Assembly: GCA_940671915.1 (NCBI GenBank) | Contig: CALNVZ010002100.1 | Location: 13,581,939-13,645,938, forward strand | Length of the DNA stretch: 64,000 nucleotides | Source of the DNA: Paracentrotus lividus | Lineage: Eukaryota > Echinodermata > Echinoidea > Camarodonta > Echinidae | Direction: 5' to 3' | In this document: positions 23,231 to 35,003 of the stretch, piece by piece | Layout: every line of letters starts with the position of its first letter | Numbering within the stretch: position 1 is the stretch's first letter | Notes under the pieces: model-generated | What the model saw: the letters and a program-made list of their open reading frames with translations, nothing else | What the model was told of the DNA's origin: nothing | The model's database searches: none | Made by a program: the position numbers and the translations under genes

Positions 23231-23815
23231 CCCGTACATGACCTAGCACATTGGGATATATTGTTACCAATGACTTATGTTTTTTGCCTTTATTGTCTTT
23301 GTAATCCAAAGACATCGTCACCACTTGTCAAACAGGCATATCCTCTCATTCGTTCCCTTTCCTTGTAAATTGCTTTTGCTACCTACGATATATTCGTTAT
23401 CTGAATATTTTTTTCGTCTACAACGCAGATATCTCCTCTTCATCGTCTTTTCTCTCTTTCTCACCCTCCTTTTTCATATTTTTTATTTTTTTAATTATAT
23501 ATCATGTATTATTTTTTCCCTCTCTCTTCTCTTCTCTACCATCTTCTCTGTTGGCTAATATCTTTATTTGAGTCATGTAACTTACTACTATTGAATACTA
23601 TTTTTGAGGGTCCACAATTAACAAGCTTTGCTTCTCAGTGGACCTCTCCATTTCCAACGTATTATTCAATTTTGGAATATATAATTCTGATTTATTATAC
23701 TTTGTATTGCATGTTTTGTTATGTCAAATGTTTATTCCATGATACTTGTATGAATTTTGTATTCTTTTGTTGGAAATGAAAAAAAAAAAAAAAATGAAAT
23801 TGAAATTGAATCATC
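21845..23815 (+). mobile_element. CR1-group LINE, 5'-truncated and decayed
   Basis: An RT region (21845-23230) is followed by a T-rich 3' UTR and a tail of A run plus GAAATT repeats near 23778-23812. The RT blocks appear in the correct order but in several frames. Endonuclease and ORF1 are absent. The tail differs from the (ATT)n tail of the L2-like copies, so this is a separate family. Confidence 0.85.
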
Positions 23816-23907
23816 ATCTTCTTATTCTTATTATTCTTTTTCTTCATCATCAATATTTTACTGTAATTTCAACCGGTGTAGTTTAGGCAAGGGATTGCGA
23901 AGGATCA

Positions 23908-24072
23908 CAGTGGCGGATCCAGGCGGTGCACAGGGGACGCGCGCCCCCTCTATAATTTGAAAACCACTCATTGTCTATACATGTTATACTTGGATTTCTT
24001 TGGCTGCGTCCCCTATTTTTCCAATTTTTCGGGATGCGCCCCCTGTATTTCTAAATCCTGGATCCGCCACTG
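23908..24072. mobile_element. 165-bp MITE with CAGTGGCG ends (hAT-like)
   Basis: The TIR CAGTGGCGGATCCAGG (23908-23923) pairs perfectly with CCTGGATCCGCCACTG (24057-24072). GATCA immediately flanks both sides (23903-23907 and 24073-24077), a 5-bp TSD. CAGTGGCG starts are common among hAT-type MITEs. Most hATs make 8-bp TSDs, with 5-bp subgroups reported, so the superfamily is probable only. Confidence 0.8.
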
Positions 24073-24077
24073 GATCA

Positions 24078-25766
24078 ATTATCCCCCCCCCCCCTTTCCT
24101 AGGCCCTCGCTGTCTTCCACTGCCTCTCCTCCACTTCTCTCTTTCTTGGCCACCATTACAAAATGAACAAAATGAATTTATAAATAATAGCTTCTCCCTG
24201 CTTTTTTTTCGTCCTTATGTGTGAATCTTGCCAATACATTGCTTGTGGATAGCCTACTTTTAGTCCAGTAAACACGCATACACGCATGCATCGTCACACA
24301 CACACACACACCCACACAAACACACAACACACACACACAATAACCTCTAAACCCCTATAAATAAATTTTTGAAACAAAATAACAAAATAAGAATAAAAAC
24401 AAAATCAGTGATTGGCCGATTACTTCAAATCGTTAAAAAATATTGCTTATATTATTCAAGCGCAAGAAGAAGAAAAAAAAAAAAAAAAATAAAAACTTCT
24501 CTCCTATGATAATAAATGTATTTTTAATGGTCATGGAATGTTTTTTTAAGTGGATGTGCCTATAACGAAAAGTGGGAGGGAGGGGGCTGAACTTCCCCCC
24601 CCCCCCGCGGCCCCTGACTCATGTAGGCAGATTGTTGTTTTTTTTTTTATTGTTTTTTTTTGAAATTAGCAATAATTGAAGTTTTCTTTTTAAGGGCCCA
24701 TGCCATTTGTGCATGTCTTCTAAAAAAAGTAATATGCCTCTCTATTGGCCTCTAATGATTTATTTATGAATGAATGCTTGAATCGCACTTATAATAATCA
24801 TAACAATGCATACCATTCTGTCACGTAGGCCTACGATTTTCTAATTGTTTTTTTTCATTTTTGATAATGGGCCATCTCCTGTCGTCATGTTACCCTAATA
24901 TCCATGCAGCCAGATTGTACTTGTGTGAAAGATTGTGCGTAAATATGCACAGTCAGTATACAGTATAGTGTGCGAGACAAGCCACCGGCGCGGCCGGGTA
25001 GCCGAGCGCGCCAAGAGTCTTGGCGGCAAGAAGCGTGGTAATACTCGTATACGTAACCGACCCTGACTCGGCATCTGTTCCATCAAAACAATACCTCAGT
25101 TATTATCGTGAGAATATTTCTGTTCAGGAATCTGAAAAAAGTAACCTGGAATATTGTCGTACGCTGTCCACCTGACCAAAATTATTTGCTATTCGTCTGC
25201 AGGTCTCGAAATTAGATTTTGATTGGCTCGGCAATTTGCCCCAAACTAAAGAGTCGTGATGACCTGTAGGCCCTACCTACGTGACTTCACATAGACAATC
25301 GGCGTGGAAGGTTGCTGCAATTTTATTTTTAGGCAAACAATAACTGCATTTTGCCTAATGTCTGTTGAAGCATTAGCAGGGATTTGTGTTACTGTTTATT
25401 TTGGGGGTATTTCCTGATGGAGCAAGGGTGTTTATGGTAAGTCGAATGATATATATTATATTGACACATACGTCGCTATCTTGCTGTGCTTGCCCGCGTC
25501 GGCTGGCCGACCACGCCGCGCACACCGTACCGTACAAGCTGTTGAATCATGAAAGTACCGTGCTGCTCGTATATTCGTTGTATCTAGCAGACTACGTTCC
25601 GTTGGTTGGTTGGTTCTCCATATAGATGGCGCTTGTCAATCTCGAAGATTATTTGCGCCAGGCTCGATCGTATATATAGTTTTGGCGCAGGCTTCAAAAG
25701 TTAAGCCCACGAGCGACTTTCCTTTGTGAAGTTTTGTTAGATATGGGTTTATATTAGTTTTTGAAA

Positions 25767-25799
<33 letters not shown>
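24078..25799. other. Unannotated intergenic DNA with microsatellites
   Basis: Holds a (CA)n tract at 24296-24340, C runs near 24080 and 24596, A runs near 24473 and at 25769-25798 (30 A), and T runs at 24636-24660. A TATA-like TATATATAG at 25670-25679 in a G+C-richer island has no recognisable downstream gene. Confidence 0.5.
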
Positions 25800-25996
25800 G
25801 TTATTAATTAAATGCATAAAAGTGAAAGGATGTGTTTAATTGCAAGATTGTTCATGGAAAACGCAAGTTTTATATGCACGCATATAAAAGCGAAAGGCGT
25901 TAAATTGCAGCAATGTTCATGAAACTCCACGAAAACTTCCTTTCATCATATCAAAATAGTTCGGATCAGCAGAGGGATCCACGATAGCTTAAAAAG

Positions 25997-26784
25997 CTAT
26001 CTAAAACGATTAGTATCATGTATATAAACTAGCAATTCACGTGTTAATCCTGCGTTTGACATCAATAATTGTTTCATGCTAGGATTGTTTAGTTTAATCC
26101 TTGATTTCAAGAGACGTCTCTCATTGTTGTATTTTTTGCAATGTAAAATAAAATGTTCTATAGTTTCATTCTCTTGGCAAACTTCACATAAACCAGTATC
26201 ATGCTGATTAATTTGAAAAAGGTAATGGTTTAAATTACATTTACCTACTCTTAGTTGTTGTATCAAGCATTCTTCTCTACGAGATAAACCATATCTATAT
26301 ATAGGTTTTGAAACATTCCGATGCAAAGCATACAGGAACCTACCGTGTTGAGACTTGTCCCATTCGGTTTGCCATAATTTGTTATAATGGAGCAATCGAG
26401 AGGTTGCCAGTTCACTTCTTGTGTTTGGTATGTCGATGAATCTTTTCATGGCTCCTTTTTTGGCAGCCTGATCAACAATCTCATTACCTCTGATATCACA
26501 ATGTGATGGAATCCATTCAAAGGAAACATAAACATCCTTCAATTTCAGAATGTTTATTATCGATAATATTTCGTTTACAATAGCACATCGTATAAAGTAT
26601 GAATCTATCATTTGTACAGCAGATAAAGCATCGCTAAATATTACCACCGAAGAGGATATTGCAAATGAATTTATCCACTCAAGTGCCATAAGGATGGCAA
26701 CAAGTTCTGCTCTCATGATGCAGATGTCTGACAGCCTAAAATTTTTCAGTACATCATAATGAGGCACAAAAAAGGCGGCTCCTG
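25997..26784 (-). pseudogene. RNase H and C-terminal domain of the I-group LINE
   Basis: The frame contains RNase H landmarks in order: MRAELVAILMALEWI (catalytic Glu), VVIFSDALSAVQMI (catalytic Asp) and FEWIPSHCDIRGNEIVDQAAKKG (His and Asp). It is followed by a CEVCQENETIEHFILHC C-x2-C-x9-H-x3-C motif typical of the I-group C-terminus. The open frame formally extends to 26932, but its first 50 or so codons are foldback sequence. The true upstream end (HIYTDGSKLEDGRTG, first catalytic Asp) lies across the insertion at 29230-29097. The stop is at 25997-25999. Confidence 0.85.
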
Positions 26785-29096
26785 AATCAAGGTACATATG
26801 GATAATTCGTTTTTCTGTTTTATTCATGAAGGATGAAAAACCTGAATTTGCCTTCGTCATTTCATTTTTGAAACACAAAAACAAAATCGCAACGCAAAAA
26901 AACCGTGTTGTGATTTCGTATTTGGTAATCAAATACAGAAATCAAAAACACCTCTTCTGATTTCCTTTTTCGTTTCCCTTTGACAAAACAGAATATTGAA
27001 GACTGCCCTCTACATTAGTTTTTCCTCAATGGGCAGAGCCAGAACAAAGACACTCAAAAGGGAAGAGAAGACACACCGGTGTGAAGTTGGTTACTTATTC
27101 AGTTACTTATTCAAAATTTTATAAGGACTCGCTTTCAAAAAAACAAAAGGTCCCATAAGGACAAGTAGGTCACGGGCAAGAGGGGCTAATGACCTTGAAA
27201 CTCGCAAAATAAGAAATAACACACAGTAAGCCGATGGTTACATGTACTTATTCAAAGTTCTACAAAGACCTTTTTCCAAATAAACAAAACGTGCCTCAAG
27301 GTCAAGTAGGACACGGGCAATTCACAAATGTAGGTCTTAACCCGGGCAAGTGGGGCTAATGGCCTTGAAACTCACGAAATAAATAATAAAACATACACTC
27401 ATCGTGCTCATTCTAAGTTTTAGAAAGCTAGACCTTTAAAAAAAAATTAAAACAGGTGCCTCGAGGACAAGTAGGCCTACGACACGGGCAAATCAAAGAT
27501 ATAGGTCTCGACCCGGGCAAGTGTGGATAATGACCTTGAAACACCCTAAATAAGAAATAAAACGCAAACTTGTTCAATTTTTTTTCCAATAATTTATCCC
27601 TCTGGCGTTTCCAGATATGAATTGGCTGGGCAGGGTCTTGTCCCTCGAGGTCAGGGAGGATCTGGGCAACCAAGGGATACCCAACTTGCATCAGGCAAAT
27701 CGTTTTGAGAACCTCTCAGCCCACTCGGAACAGGAACAAGTAATGTAATAAATTGACTAAATGGACCCACAGAGAATTTGCCCCCTTGCAACTACAAGAT
27801 ATGAAATGACCGGGCAGCGCAGGGAGTGGTCCCTCAAGGTAAGGGAGTGTCTGGGCAACCTGGGGATACCCAGTTTGCCCTGGCCAAATCGTTTTGATAA
27901 CTTCTTAGGCCCGTGTAAACAGGAATAATAATATAATAAATTATTGAAAAAATTGAACAAGTTTGTGTTTTATTTCTATTTCATGTCTATTTTATATCTA
28001 TTTCTATTTTATTTAGGGTGTTTCAAGGTCATTATCCACACTTGCCCTAGTCGAGACCTACATTTCTAAATTGGTTGTGTGCTACTTGTCCTTGAGGCAT
28101 TAAAAAAAAAATCATTTTAATTTTTGAATAAGTAAGCATAGGCTTATGTTTGTTATTACTTATTTAACGAGTTTCAAGGTTATTAGCCCCATTTGCCCGG
28201 GTCGTGACCTATATCTTTGATTTGCCCGTGTCGTAGGCCTACTTGTCCTCGAGGCACCTATTTTTCTTTTTTTTTAAGGTCTAGCTTTCTAAAACTTAGA
28301 ATGAGCACGATGAGTGTATGTTTTATTATTTATTTCGTGAGTTTCAAGGCCATTAGCCCCACTTCCCCGGGTTAAGACCTACATTTGTGAATTACCCGTT
28401 TCCTACTTGGCCTTGAGGCACGTATCGTTTATTTGGAAAAAGGTCTTTATAAACTTTGAATAAGTGCATGTTTTATTTCATATTTTTCTTGGTTTTCAAG
28501 GTCATTAGCCCCACTTGCCCGGGTCGAGACCTACTTTTTTTAATTGCTGGTGTGCCATTTGTCCTTGAGGCTCCTTTTGTTTTTTGAAAAAATGTCATTC
28601 TAAAATTTTGAATAAGCAACCATCGGCTTACTGTGTGTTATTTCTTATTTTGCGAGTTTCAAGGTCATTGGCCCCACTTGCCCGGGACGAGACATAATTT
28701 TTTTAATTGCCCGTGACCTACTTGTCCTTGTGGTACCTTTTGTTTTTTTAAAGCGAGTCCTTTTAAAATTTTGAATAAGTAACTAAATAGTAACCAACTT
28801 CACACTGGTGTGTCTTCTCTTCCCTTTTGAGTGTCTTTGTTCAGGCTCTGCCCATTTAGGAAAAACAAATGTAGAGGGCAGTCTTCAATATTCTGTTTTG
28901 TCTAAGGAAAACGAAAAAGGAAATCAGAAGAGGTGTTTTTGATTTCTGTTTTTGATTACCAAAAACGAGATCACAACACGTTTGTTGCGTTGCGATTTTG
29001 TTTTTGTGTTTCAAAAATGAAATGGCGAGGGCAAATGCTGTTTTTTATCCTTCATGACTGAAACAGAAAAACAAATTATCCATATGTACCTTGATT
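26785..29096. mobile_element. 2312-bp foldback element inserted in RNase H (CTCCTG TSD)
   Basis: Ends are AATCAAGGTACATATGGATA on the left and the inverse …CCATATGTACCTTGATT on the right. CTCCTG occurs at both flanks (26779-26784 and 29097-29102), and removing the element rejoins the host RNase H frame (…GRTG|AAFF…). The arms are long inverted repeats made of tandem modules of about 150-175 bp built on TTTCAAGGTCATTAGCCCCA and CTTGCCCGGGTCGAGACCTA. There are about three modules on the left and five on the right. The 345-bp centre (27590-27935) holds two direct copies of a separate ~180-bp unit with GGCAAATCGTTTTGA. No transposase is visible and the family is unassigned. Confidence 0.9.
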
Positions 29097-30384
29097 CTCC
29101 TGTCCTTCCGTCTTCGAGTTTTGATCCATCTGTATAGATATGTAAAAATCCATTCCAGGTATTTTTGATACCGTCTAGAACAATAGAGATTTATTTCAAT
29201 GGAGGCATTTCTGTTTTTTGTACTCTGCCAATGGTGTTCAAACGACACTCGAGGCCGAGTTAATCGGCCATTCTGGGATTTTAGGCAACAAGTTGTTTTG
29301 GCCTTCTACAATTACATCGTCTCTGAATGATCTGAGTTTAAACGGCCCTTCTCCTATCTTCCATTCATGTTTCTCATATCACAAACATCACCTAATACTT
29401 CTTTGTTGGGTGGTTTAAGCCACTAGACAACACATATATGCGAAATTTATCGTTTAGCCACAATCGACGATATCTCAAAGGCAGCTCTCCAGTCAACACT
29501 TGTAAAGCCCTCAATGAAACATGTGTATTGTGCCCGTAATAATTTAGGGCTTTGTATTGGATTGAGTCAAGTTTTTTTTTGTTAAGATCACTGGCAGAAT
29601 CATACATTTCACTTCCATAGTCTGAGATGGATAGGATAAGTCCTTTATATATCATCATCAAAATTCTCATACTTATTTCCCAGGGAGTGCCCGACACAGC
29701 GTAATAAGTTTATTCTTTTCTTACATTTATTAAAGATAGAGTCCTAATGGACAGACCAGGTTAATTTGCAACCAAACTCACTCCCAGGAATTATACTGCT
29801 CAACTAACGGTATATTTTGTCCATTTATTTGAAGAAGAATATCCTTATTCTGTTTGTTTGTGAATACTAACACCGTCGATTTGGTAGCCGAAATGTTCAG
29901 CTTCCATTTCCAACACCATATTTCAATTTCATGTGAGCAACTTGTAATTTCCTACGAGCCAGCTCTAGATCCTTACTTGAACACCAAATTGCGATGTCTC
30001 GGGGCATAACATGATAATCTGACTTCATTTACCTTTATCTTGAGATCATTTAACATTAAAGTAAATAATAGAGGACTTAATGAACTTCCTTGTGGGATGC
30101 CGTTTTCCAAGTGTTATTGGTGAGACATGCAGTTATTAACCCTCACATTTGAAAATCTATTCAATAAAAATGACTTTACAAAAGTAACATTTTTGCACTG
30201 ATGCCTAAGTTAGATATTTTTCTCAACAGGCCGCTTTTCAGAGTGCATCATATGCCTTTTCTAAATCCAGAAAGACTGCGACTGTATATTGCTTGTTTTC
30301 AAGGTATACATGTATCTGTCTCCATTCTAACTAGGTGATCTTTGACATTCCTATATTTGCGGAAGCCAGATTGAAATGGATTTA

Positions 30385-30998
30385 CTCTTTACGTGCCGGA
30401 TGCATGAACATAGCCTACTGTTCGGTGCCATACTCATGTTTGCTAGCCTGCTATTGACTGCTTAATCCATGCTTTGTCTCCTACCTCTCCCCTGCTTCGT
30501 GCATGATTGCGCACATTCGGAATAACGTTGATGATTATGCCGATTCAATTGTTCTGCGTATGCACAGTCACAGGTTAATCCGCTTAATTCTTGCTGCGGG
30601 CACATCCGGCTTTTAATTGGCCAATATTCTCTTTACACAGTTCAAATTAAACTTGTTTTGAGTAATTTCATGTGTTTGTCAACATTTTGATAGGACCTAT
30701 GTGTATAAACTTCGCAACACAATAAAAAACAAAATCATGCCTTGGAACAATGAAGATTAGATAACTGCCCTCATTATTTTAAAAAACAGAATTTGATGTG
30801 ACTTTATAATAGAGACAATAAGAATGCCACATATTTTAAGTACAACACGGTTGTTGACCTTTCTTTAAAAAAGTTTGAGAAAGTATTGACGGTCATCTTT
30901 AGGTACAAGGGGAAAAAATCTTGGCGTGGGGATATAGGCCCTGGCATGTACGGATTACAGTGCGGCAGAGGGGTTTGGGCGGGGTGGCACGTAAGGAG
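30385..30998 (-). mobile_element. piggyBac-like MITE, copy 2, inserted in LINE RT (TTAA target)
   Basis: The left end is CTCTTTACGTGCCGG and the right end is GGCACGTAAGGAG followed by TTAA (30999-31002). On the left the target reads TTA directly before the end. The host RT codons around it (…LDKND LL | NPFQSGF…) contain CTATTAAATCC, so a TTAA target is consistent with the empty site. The interior matches 3755-4242 in inverse orientation. No ORF. The TTAA target with a C(T/C)C(T/C)TT start is the piggyBac pattern. Confidence 0.8.
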
Positions 30999-31009
30999 TT
31001 AATAGATCG

Positions 31010-31080
31010 TTTTTGTCTAGATACATGAAAGGCGATTTTTTTTTTTTTTTTTCATTTTTTTTCCATAATTTTAGAAAAAG
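31010..31080. repeat. T-rich tract inside LINE RT
   Basis: A T run at about 31037-31053 has expanded in the decayed RT sequence. Confidence 0.6.
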
Positions 31081-32639
31081 TTGATATCAACGAAATCGGC
31101 CTATAAGAGTTTACTCGGGTCGGATCTTTTCCGGATTTCAGTATTGTATTTGAATAACTTCATACCACTGCTGTGGGAAGAATGAATTATTCCAAATGTC
31201 GGTATATAAATTAATACGTACCTAAGTGCCTTATCAGGCAAATTCTTGATCATAATTAAAAAGATATCGTCCTTACCCGATGACGAGTTTTTCATCTCCT
31301 GTAAAACATTTTCCATTTCGCTCATATTAAAGTCATCATTGATACTATCATCATCATTCGTAAAAGGTTTTTCATGTATCAATCTATTTCGTTTTTAATT
31401 TCATTCATGGAAAGAGATTCATCAACCGATTTAAAATAGTTTGCCATTGCATGGCCTTTTCCACGGATTGTTTAACAATATGTCCGTTTACGAATAAATT
31501 GTGAAGACATGTTTGTTCATTGTACTGTCCCGCATTTTTTAAACCTGTTCCTAGACTTTCCCAATGTCTGTAAATCTATTCATCTTGCGGCAGTATTGTA
31601 GCCAGTAATCATATTGAGCTCTCCTGATCACCTCTGAGCAGCAGCTTTCTTTTCTAAGTATTTTTTTACATCATTTAAATCATAATACCTTCTTAACCTG
31701 TTTTTTAACAGATTTCTTTCTTGTACAGCCTTCTTGCTTCATTGTTCCACCGGGGTTTATTATCTTTTCTTACCGGTCTGCACCCGAGGAATGCACTTGT
31801 TCGATGTTTCTTTTATCACCTTGACAATCATATTGTATCTGCCTTGAATGTTTAATTCTACAGAAATATTTTCAAATTCTTCTTTTCTAAGCATCTTCAA
31901 TTTCCATTCTATAATCATCCCAGTTTACTTTTCTAAAGACCATCATATCCCATATTCTCACCCCGTGGTCTGTTGTAAGCACGTTTGAAATTCAATGATA
32001 TTAGATTATGATCACTGCCAAAGTTATCGGACATAACTTTCCATTCTATATTGCGCGCTAATTCTTTCGATACTAAAGACAAATCCAAATTGAATATGTA
32101 CCATAGTATGGGTCTACTCTGTAGGAGATCCATCATTTAATAACACCAAATCATTATTTTCTATGAATGTCTCTACAGTTCTACCATTTGCATCTATTTG
32201 CGGCTCCCCCAGAGAGATTGTGGCTATTAAAGTCTCCCAAAACAAATACTTCCCTGTCACATTACTACCATGTTATTTAAATCTACCAGATTATCTTTTT
32301 ACATGGATTGTAATAGTTAAAATAGAATGACTCCGTTTTTACAGAAAATATCAACTCTTTGATATTCGGCGTTCCTTGGTGTATCTATTGCTTGAAAAGT
32401 GACGTCGTCTTTAAATACATCACCAGAACACCTCTGTAGCATCCTGTTCTATTTTACAGATACAAGTATAATTTGGAATTGAAAAAACATTAAAATCATT
32501 AAACCATGTTTCTTGGATGCACATTATGTCTGGTAGAATCCCTATAAAATTGTTATCAATAACAGAGGTTAGAAAATTTGAGCCATGTGCCGTCAAGCCT
32601 TGTGCGTTCCATTGTACATCGAATAAGTCTGATATAGAT

Positions 32640-34057
32640 TTATTTTTCGATCAGGCGACTTTTTACCATTTCCATGGTAAGGTCTACCTTCAAAATTTTT
32701 TTACCAGATCTAACTGCTGCCTCTAAGAAATCATCATCGTTTTTAGACTGAGGGAGCTGACGTAATACAGACAGAATAAACATAATCAAATCAATGTATG
32801 TCATATTTATAGAATTTGGAGTTGGAGTTACTGTCTCCTCCTTCTTTTTATGTACTGGAATTGGGATCTGGGAATGAGATCTTGGTGTGGCCCTGTCCCT
32901 TTTTTCCTGTCCCTTTCTTTCTAGTTCTGTGCGCGGAGTTTGATTTGCTGCTTCATGAGGACCGTTTGGCCTCGATTCTTTGCTCTGTGTTTTCGCAGGT
33001 TTGTTTGAGCGAACACTACCGGTACCCTGGTCATCTTGATTTTTGTTAGCGTTATTCTGCGTTTGCGCACGATGTGCTCTAGCTGCCTGTGCATAAGTGA
33101 TATTTCCTTCTAATTTTCTTTTCTGAATTTTTTTTGCCTCTTCGTAGAATTTGCAACCCTGATATGCTGCAGAGTGGTTCCCCCCGCACCTGATGCACTT
33201 AGGGGTGTCCTTATTTGTGCACTCTTCAAAACTGTGCTGTCCTCCACATCTAACACATCTTAGATTACCTTTGCAGTTTTGTTTTATGTGTCCAAACAAC
33301 TGGCATTTATGGCAACGTGGTACAGGAGGGACATAAACATCTACGTTCTTTACCTCATACAAAAAATGAATTGAATGTGGTTACTCTTTACCTTTAAATG
33401 TGATCAGAACTGAGGGAGTTGACACCATTTCACCGTTCACTTTTTTCAAGAACCTTCTTGCACTAAGAACATTTTCTTCTTTCAATACTTCCTCAATTTC
33501 TTCGTTACTAATTTGAGGGTTGATTCTGTGAATCACCCCCTTGATGGTTGATTGATTTCCATTGTATCTCGTGGCTTTCACATTGATGCCTGCTAATTGA
33601 GTTAAATCTAGAAGTTTAAGTATCTGCCTCTCGTTCTCACATTCCACAATCATCATGTTTCTTTCTTTTGTTACACCTCTTACTTTACCCACATGGTCAT
33701 GAATTTCTTTAAAACTTTCACAGGATTGGCTCTGCAAATGTTCTTGTTTTCTAATCCAATAAATACTACTTTACCCTCCCCATGAATAGGAGTTGAGCGG
33801 GATATTCTGGGTATTTTCTTGCTTTTTTCGTGCAAAACTCCATCGCTATTACTTCTGACCCTGTGTCTCTTTCTATTTTTCTTGCGCTCTGCAGTTTTCC
33901 ACGAACAATTTGCAATATCCATATCACTATCTTCCGGGACGGTAGTACCGTCAGAAGATACACCTTCCCCTACATCTTGTACATTTCCGTATTTCTCAGC
34001 AGCCATAATATAATTTTCTTCTCCCGAAGATACAGAAGAGAGAGAAATAGATGCCAT
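32640..34057 (-). pseudogene. ORF1 (gag-like, CCHC) of the I-group LINE, two frame breaks
   Basis: A likely start is the ATG at 34057, giving MASISLSSVSSGEENYIMAA; a longer frame begins at 34162. The N-terminal part is basic (KKNRKRHRVRSNSD). The middle part (33737-33381) carries an RRM-like region (KVRGVTKERNMMIVECENER, NPQISNEEIEEVLKEENVLS). The C-terminal part (33362-32640) has three knuckles: CHKCQLFGHIKQNC, CVRCGGQHSFEEC and CIRCGGNHSAAYQGC. A Q/N/K-rich linker and a hydrophobic end follow. Frame changes occur near 33710 and 33370. The role is RNA binding for the retrotransposition particle, from family knowledge. Confidence 0.85.
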
Positions 34058-34330
34058 CAAAGCGCATAATTTTGCGAATAAGAACAAAAAAAATCTTACC
34101 TTATAAGTTGTGTTAATAATATTAGAAGTGAGTGAAGTGATGGGGATGAGTGCAAAATTCACTTAGATTGTCCCTTGGGGTCACTTTCCTAGACCTTTGC
34201 CTCCACTAAATAGTGACGAAAGAAAGTTGTAGTCCAAATGTGAGATGCTCATCGAAAACTCGTTAAAGTCCGATGGGCTAGACAAGGCAAAGGATCTCCT
34301 CAGCTACCGTCGATCGGTACAGCTAGCTGG

Positions 34331-34634
34331 TTTCGAACTTCCCGCCAAAATTGATGTATAGGGAACAAGCATAAAGCAGGCAGCTTCTGCAGTTAACAGT
34401 CAACCAACGAACGTCTAAAACCTTCCGTGCATTGCAATGTCTGATACCAGTAGATGGCGCTAGTTAAATTCAAACATTTTGCAACGGTCTTGCGATCTTT
34501 TGCAAATACGAAACCTGGATTTACCGATCAGGTTTTTAGCTCATATTCCACATTCTACTAAATATGACTGTCTAGACAAATTAGTGATAACATGGAACAA
34601 TGTTCTTGACAAGGTAGCGTTCTTCTTTATATTT
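34331..34634. other. Unannotated spacer between LINE 5' end and the 7.7-kb TIR element
   Basis: No gene or repeat recognised. TAGATGGCGCTAG at 34450 is a common short motif without clear meaning here. Confidence 0.4.
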
Positions 34635-35003
34635 CGTCCCTGTTTTCACGAAGTGACGGATACGGCGCGCAACTTGAAAAAGTTAGTTTTGAGTAAATCG
34701 CTTCCAAAGGTTCAGACCTTAATATCAATCTCTTTGATATATAGAGGGTGAATAAATTTCACATCCTCGTGTAGGGAATATTCTGGACAATGATCATTTT
34801 TAATCATTTGCATTTTCCTTTCATACTTTTGAAGAAAATGAGCTGTAAACAGTGCCGTCATTTCGTGAAAACGAGAAGTTAAGGGGCGTACACACATTTT
34901 TTTTTTTCACGAAGTGACGGATAGCCGCCGCGCGTATAACCGTCACTTCGTGAAAACCCCCAAATTCATGGAGGCGCTTAAATTTTTTTTCACGAAGTGG
35001 CGG

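Larger units (their letters stand above)
29097..32636 (-). pseudogene. Endonuclease and RT of the I-group LINE (frameshifted, interrupted)
   Basis: On the minus strand from 32640: FDVQWNAQGLTAHGSN, DIMCIQETWF (AP-endonuclease Glu motif) near 32530, then LDLSLVSKELARNIEW and SDNFGSDHNLISLNF (SDH motif) at 32100-31990. RT begins near 31380 with MENVLQEMKNSSSGKDDI and NYRPISLISTFSKIMEK near 31090. It resumes beyond the MITE with NPFQSGFRKYRNVKDH near 30370 and VAVFLDLEKAYDALW near 30280. The thumb part RILMMIYKGLILSISDYGSE is at 29660-29600. Several frameshifts separate these blocks. Confidence 0.8.
25930..34330 (-). mobile_element. I-group LINE, nearly full set of domains, split by two insertions
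   Basis: Read on the minus strand the order is ORF1 with zinc knuckles (34057-32640), endonuclease (about 32640-31400), RT (about 31385-29250) and RNase H plus a C-terminal zinc-like motif (29230-29097, resuming 26784-25997). An RNase H domain after RT is diagnostic of the I group. Removing the foldback (26785-29096) and the MITE (30385-30998) leaves about 5.5 kb, a normal length for this group. The 5' boundary is approximate, and 34058-34330 may be 5' UTR. Several frame breaks show it is dead. Confidence 0.85.

Noticed and set aside
24985-25080. tRNA-like A box (TAGCCGAGCGCGCC) with a CCAAGA-GTC-TTGG stem, possible tRNA or SINE head
   Set aside because: No B box (GGTTCGANTCC-like) at the right distance and no acceptor stem pairing; a match to the A-box pattern alone is weak.
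25386-25625. 79-codon frame near a TATA-like motif
   Set aside because: No recognised motif, no splice signals in register, and short enough for chance.
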